A DNA stretch of 9,274 nt from Planctomycetota bacterium. GTDB lineage: Bacteria > Planctomycetota > Planctomycetia > Planctomycetales > Planctomycetaceae. Made by a program: the position numbers and the translations under genes. This document shows, in pieces, positions 7,086-9,274 of the stretch; within the stretch, counting starts at the first letter, position 1, and every line of letters begins with the position of its first letter. The notes beneath the pieces were generated by a model. The model did not search any database, had not been told where the DNA came from, and was given only the letters and a program-made list of their open reading frames with translations. The stretch lies in contig JAPLOC010000299.1 of assembly GCA_026692825.1 (NCBI GenBank), positions 1 to 9,274 of the forward strand. The letters are read 5' to 3'.

Positions 7086-7507
7086 CACTTCCGTTCCAAT
7101 CCGTACACTTGACCTGAATGAGTCAAGTTTCCTTGGCAGAACCCGTCCCAGACAGACGAAGAACAATCAGACTACGACCAGCTCGTGTCAATCGTTTCCG
7201 GGCGCAACCGGGGCAGCGTCGTCAAGTGGTGCCGACTGACTCAGCCGGCCAGGGGCGCGACTTGGCCGGACGCTTGGAATTTGGGCCGAAAGAACGAATT
7301 GGGGCAACAGGACCGGCAATCGGCTGAGCCCATGCAGGGACTCTTCGCGAATCGATGAGTCAAGTCAGTGACGTAGCGGGCAATAGCCGTCCTGCCACTT
7401 TCTCGCTCCCTGTCAACGTGGCAGATCATTGGAAAATGCGGTCTCCAGGACTGCAATGAGCCTACTCTCGATGCTCTTTGGGTGGCCCGCACCTTTCCCC
7501 TCCCAGC

Positions 7508-7562
7508 GCGCTAAAGTGACAGACTAAGGCGCTAACGCTGGTTCCGCTGGCGTGACTGGCAC
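7508..7562. repeat. Short degenerate repeats downstream of the HxlR gene
   Basis: GCGCTAA occurs at 7508-7514 and 7529-7535, and CGCTGG at 7536-7541 and 7545-7550. Read on the minus strand, CCAG recurs three times at a 9-base period. The stretch begins just past the HxlR stop codon. It may be a short repeated element; no T run marks it as an intrinsic terminator. Confidence 0.3.
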
Positions 7563-7564
7563 CT

Positions 7565-7912
7565 TTACCGCGCTGTAACTTGGATTCGCGCCTCGGTCCC
7601 TTCGATGTGCGCGAGGCCCCAATCGGCGATCGACTTCAGAACTGGCAGCAGAGTGCCCCCCTTCAGCGTGAGACGGTAGGCCTCACGGCCCGGGTGATCA
7701 TCTGAAGCATAACGCTCGATCAAGCCGTGCGACACCAGCCGGTCGAGACGGTCGGCCAAAATGTTGGTTGCGATTTTTTCGGGTGACGCGCAGAACTCCT
7801 TAAACTGCGACTTGCCCGCCGCCAGATCACGAATGATCAACAGTGTCCACTTGTCGCCAATCACGTCGAGTACGCAGGCGACAGGGCAGGGCGATCGTCT
7901 GGACTTGCGCAT
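7565..7912 (-). CDS. HxlR-family winged-helix transcriptional regulator
   Basis: From the ATG at 7912 the protein has 115 residues, a normal HxlR length. It begins MRKSRRSPCPVACVLDVIGDKW, matching the family start CPxxxxLDxIGxKW. The frame stays open upstream to 8092, but that extension adds 60 residues foreign to the family and runs through the palindromes, so I reject it; an ATG at 8014 is the only other internal choice. The single domain covers residues about 8-105, with LDVIGDKWTLLIIRDL, then KIATNILADRLDRLVSHGLIERY as recognition helix and wing entry, then YRLTLKGGTLLPVLKSIADWG. C8 sits at the position conserved in the family; in several HxlR proteins this cysteine senses electrophiles or redox stress, so a similar role is possible here. 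No strong ribosome binding site precedes the ATG. The gene is divergent from the iron-sulfur gene, and the paired operators in between suggest it controls both. Confidence 0.92.
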   Translation of the reverse strand: MRKSRRSPCPVACVLDVIGDKWTLLIIRDLAAGKSQFKEFCASPEKIATNILADRLDRLVSHGLIERYASDDHPGREAYRLTLKGGTLLPVLKSIADWGLAHIEGTEARIQVTAR

Positions 7913-7993
7913 GGCGGCCGAGGTCTGTACTGGGGGATTCCGCCAGAACGCTCCGGGCGGATTCACAAATTCGATCTTGAATCTAACGCCGGC

Positions 7994-8032
7994 ACTTGTA
8001 AAATGCAAGTACATCACTTGCAAAACGCAAGT
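7994..8032. promoter_or_regulatory. Tandem 17-bp palindromic operators in the HxlR/iron-sulfur divergent promoter
   Basis: ACTTGTAAAATGCAAGT (7994-8010) and ACTTGCAAAACGCAAGT (8016-8032) differ at only two positions and start 22 bases apart, about two helical turns, so two dimers would sit on the same face of the DNA. Each is an inverted repeat of ACTTGC/GCAAGT around an A-rich centre; the first copy has one arm mismatch, and the second extends to 19 bases. HxlR regulators typically bind such AT-centred palindromes beside their own genes. On the minus strand TTGCAA (8024-8019) and TACAAG (8000-7995), 18 bases apart, would give a promoter fully covered by the sites. Binding by the neighbouring HxlR protein is inference. 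Confidence 0.75.
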
Positions 8033-8060
8033 GTGATATCGGCCCGCAGTTCGTGCCCGC

Positions 8061-8074
8061 GAGGACAGAGCTTG
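8061..8074 (+). promoter_or_regulatory. Ribosome binding site and TTG start of the iron-sulfur/SCP2 gene
   Basis: GAGGA at 8061-8065 is followed after six bases by TTG at 8072-8074, in frame with the iron-sulfur protein. The in-frame alternatives GTG 8099 and GTG 8102 have no comparable signal, and GTG 8033 overlaps the second palindrome. No in-frame ATG exists near the N-terminus of the conserved region, so a TTG start is the best reading. Confidence 0.65.
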
Positions 8075-9274
8075 ACCAGACTTGACCAGCATCCCACCGT
8101 GGTGGCGGTTCGCAATCGGGAAGCCGCACCAGCCCCTACATCCCTGTCCTCCGCCGATTTGCGGGCGATCTGTCTGGCCGCCGGAGCCGACGACGTCGGC
8201 TTCGTTTCAATCAACCGGCCCGAAATCGACGATCAGCGGACCGACATCCTGCAGGCCTTTTCCCAGACTCGAACCCTGATCAGCTTCGTCTGCCGCATGA
8301 ACCGCGAACCGGTGCGCAGCCTCAACCGGTCGGTCGCCAACCTGGAGTTCCATGAGGCCACCGATCAGGTCAACGAGGTCGCCCGCGAAATCGTCCGCCA
8401 GCTTGAAGACCGGGGAGTCAGCGCCCTGAATCCCTCGGCGGGATTCCCCATGGAAATGAGCCGGTTTCCCGGAAAAATCTGGGTTGTCTCTCACAAACCG
8501 GTGGCGGTCGCCGCCGGACTGGGGCAAATGGGGGTTCACCGCAATGTCATTCACCCCAAGTTCGGCAACTTCATCATCCTGGGCACCATTCTGTTGGCGG
8601 TTGACGTCGACGTTGAAACCCGCCCCATCGACTACAACCCCTGTCTGGGCTGTAAGCTGTGTGTCGCGGCCTGCCCCGTCGGTGCCATCAAGCCCGACGG
8701 CCGCTTCGATGCCAGTTCGTGCATGACCCACAACTATCGGGAATTCATGAGCGGCTTCACCGACTGGGTCGAACAGGTCGCAGACAGCCAAAGCGGCACC
8801 GATTACCGCCGTCGCGTCCCAGACAACGAATCGGCCTCCATGTGGCAGAGCCTGAGTTTTGGGGCCAATTACAAAGCGGCGTACTGTCTGGCGGTCTGTC
8901 CTGCCGGCGAAGAGGTCATCAGCCCCTTTCTTGCCGACCGTAAAGGTTTTATGGAGCAAACGATCAAGCCGCTGCAACAAAAGGATGAGACCGTCTACGT
9001 GGTGCCCAAGTCCGACTCAGAGGAGTACGTCGCACGAAAGTTTCCGCACAAAACGCTCAGGCGGGTTGGCGGCCTTCTGCCTACGAGTATACAGGGCTTC
9101 CTGTTCGGGATTCCCATTGTGTTCCAGTCCGGCCAGTCGCAAGGGCTCGACGCCGTGTACCACTTCACCTTTACTGGTAACGAAACGGCACAGGCCACGG
9201 TGACCATTCGTAATCAGCAGGTCGAAGTTCAACCAGGACTGGTTGGCACGGCGGATTGCGCGGTGACGGCCGAT
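8072..9274 (+). CDS. QueG-like 4Fe-4S protein fused to an SCP2-like sterol-carrier domain; C-terminus cut by window end
   Basis: Starting at TTG 8072, 401 codons are open to the window end. Residues about 28-185 resemble the N-terminal part of epoxyqueuosine reductase/reductive dehalogenase relatives, including AAGLGQMGVHRNVIHPKFGNF around 147-167. C191, C194, C197 and C201 form CLGCKLCVAACP, a ferredoxin-type cluster motif. C217, C272 and C276 (YCLAVCP) supply further ligands. In QueG the corresponding second motif is CxxCxxxCP; here the first cysteine position is A269, so one of eight expected ligands is missing. Residues about 325-401 resemble an SCP2 domain (GFLFGIPIVFQ, then LDAVYHFTFTGNETAQATVTI), which usually binds lipids or sterols and is truncated by the window. 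No signal peptide is present, so it is probably a cytoplasmic redox protein; substrate unknown. It is divergent from the HxlR gene, with tandem operators between, consistent with induction by a small molecule or redox stress. The iron-sulfur part is firm and the SCP2 call is good. Confidence 0.9.
   Translation, partial: MTRLDQHPTVVAVRNREAAPAPTSLSSADLRAICLAAGADDVGFVSINRPEIDDQRTDILQAFSQTRTLISFVCRMNREPVRSLNRSVANLEFHEATDQVNEVAREIVRQLEDRGVSALNPSAGFPMEMSRFPGKIWVVSHKPVAVAAGLGQMGVHRNVIHPKFGNFIILGTILLAVDVDVETRPIDYNPCLGCKLCVAACPVGAIKPDGRFDASSCMTHNYREFMSGFTDWVEQVADSQSGTDYRRRVPDNESASMWQSLSFGANYKAAYCLAVCPAGEEVISPFLADRKGFMEQTIKPLQQKDETVYVVPKSDSEEYVARKFPHKTLRRVGGLLPTSIQGFLFGIPIVFQSGQSQGLDAVYHFTFTGNETAQATVTIRNQQVEVQPGLVGTADCAVTAD

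Larger units (their letters stand above)
6725..7564. other. Long intergenic region with repeats and no convincing gene
   Basis: About 840 bases lie between the fasciclin start and the HxlR stop. Open frames up to 108 codons occur on both strands (the longest on the minus strand, 6840-7166). None has a good ribosome binding site, a known domain or a plausible composition, and the longest is built over an inverted repeat. Contents I can point to: two small palindromes near 6792-6834; an inverted repeat 6993-7085; a short hairpin 7107-7128 (ACTTGAC/GTCAAGT); a seven-pair hairpin with arms 7392-7398 and 7418-7424; and repeats at 7508-7562. Confidence 0.55.

Noticed and set aside
6840..7166. Minus-strand open frame of 108 codons as a hypothetical gene
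   Set aside because: It has no ribosome binding site or domain, and it spans the inverted repeat 6993-7085, which explains its odd composition.
7994..8032. The two palindromes as the start of a CRISPR array
   Set aside because: Only two copies occur, with five bases between them, and no cas gene is near; operator geometry fits better.
7913..8092. N-terminal extension of the HxlR protein to 8092
   Set aside because: The 60 extra residues have no counterpart in the family and would place the coding sequence over both palindromic operators.
8207..8980. Minus-strand open frame of 257 codons
   Set aside because: It is antisense to the iron-sulfur protein, whose cysteine motifs are unmistakable in the plus frame.

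Overview
The window looks like a piece of a GC-rich chromosome from the Planctomycetota. The strongest indicator is a gene built from a Planctomycete-type cytochrome c domain (PSCyt1), DUF1549 (PSCyt2) and DUF1553 (PSD1), a combination very expanded in that phylum. I cannot name a genus. I see no tRNA or rRNA gene, no CRISPR array, no transposase and no phage gene. The ends of the window cut through two genes.

Layout. (1) Minus strand 1-700: a GntR regulator of the FCD (FadR-like) class, cut at its C-terminus by the window edge. (2) 701-871: a divergent promoter region with a perfect TGGTCAGACCA palindrome, which I read as the operator of that regulator. (3) Plus strand 872-3814: an exported cytochrome/DUF1549/DUF1553 gene. 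It is broken by an in-frame TGA at 1418-1420, and about 30-35 residues that the family normally has are missing at that exact place, so it is probably a pseudogene. (4) Minus strand 3880-5382: an NAD(P)-binding atypical SDR with a C-terminal DUF2867 domain, convergent with (3). (5) 5404-5707: a non-coding gap with a candidate terminator for the next gene. (6) Minus strand 5708-6724: an exported protein with two fasciclin (FAS1) domains. (7) 6725-7564: about 840 bases without a convincing gene, holding several inverted and direct repeats. (8) Minus strand 7565-7912: an HxlR-family regulator. (9) 7913-8071: a divergent promoter region with two near-identical 17-bp palindromes 22 bp apart. (10) Plus strand 8072-9274: a QueG-like iron-sulfur protein that runs into an SCP2-like sterol-carrier domain and is cut by the window end.

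How the parts relate. There are two regulator/target pairs with divergent geometry: GntR with the cytochrome gene, and HxlR with the iron-sulfur/SCP2 gene. Each has a palindromic operator candidate in the shared promoter region. The SDR and fasciclin genes appear to be separate single-gene units. I do not see a multi-gene defence, secretion or biosynthetic system. The most unusual items are the damaged cytochrome gene, the tandem HxlR-side operators, and the iron-sulfur/SCP2 fusion that lacks one expected cluster cysteine.
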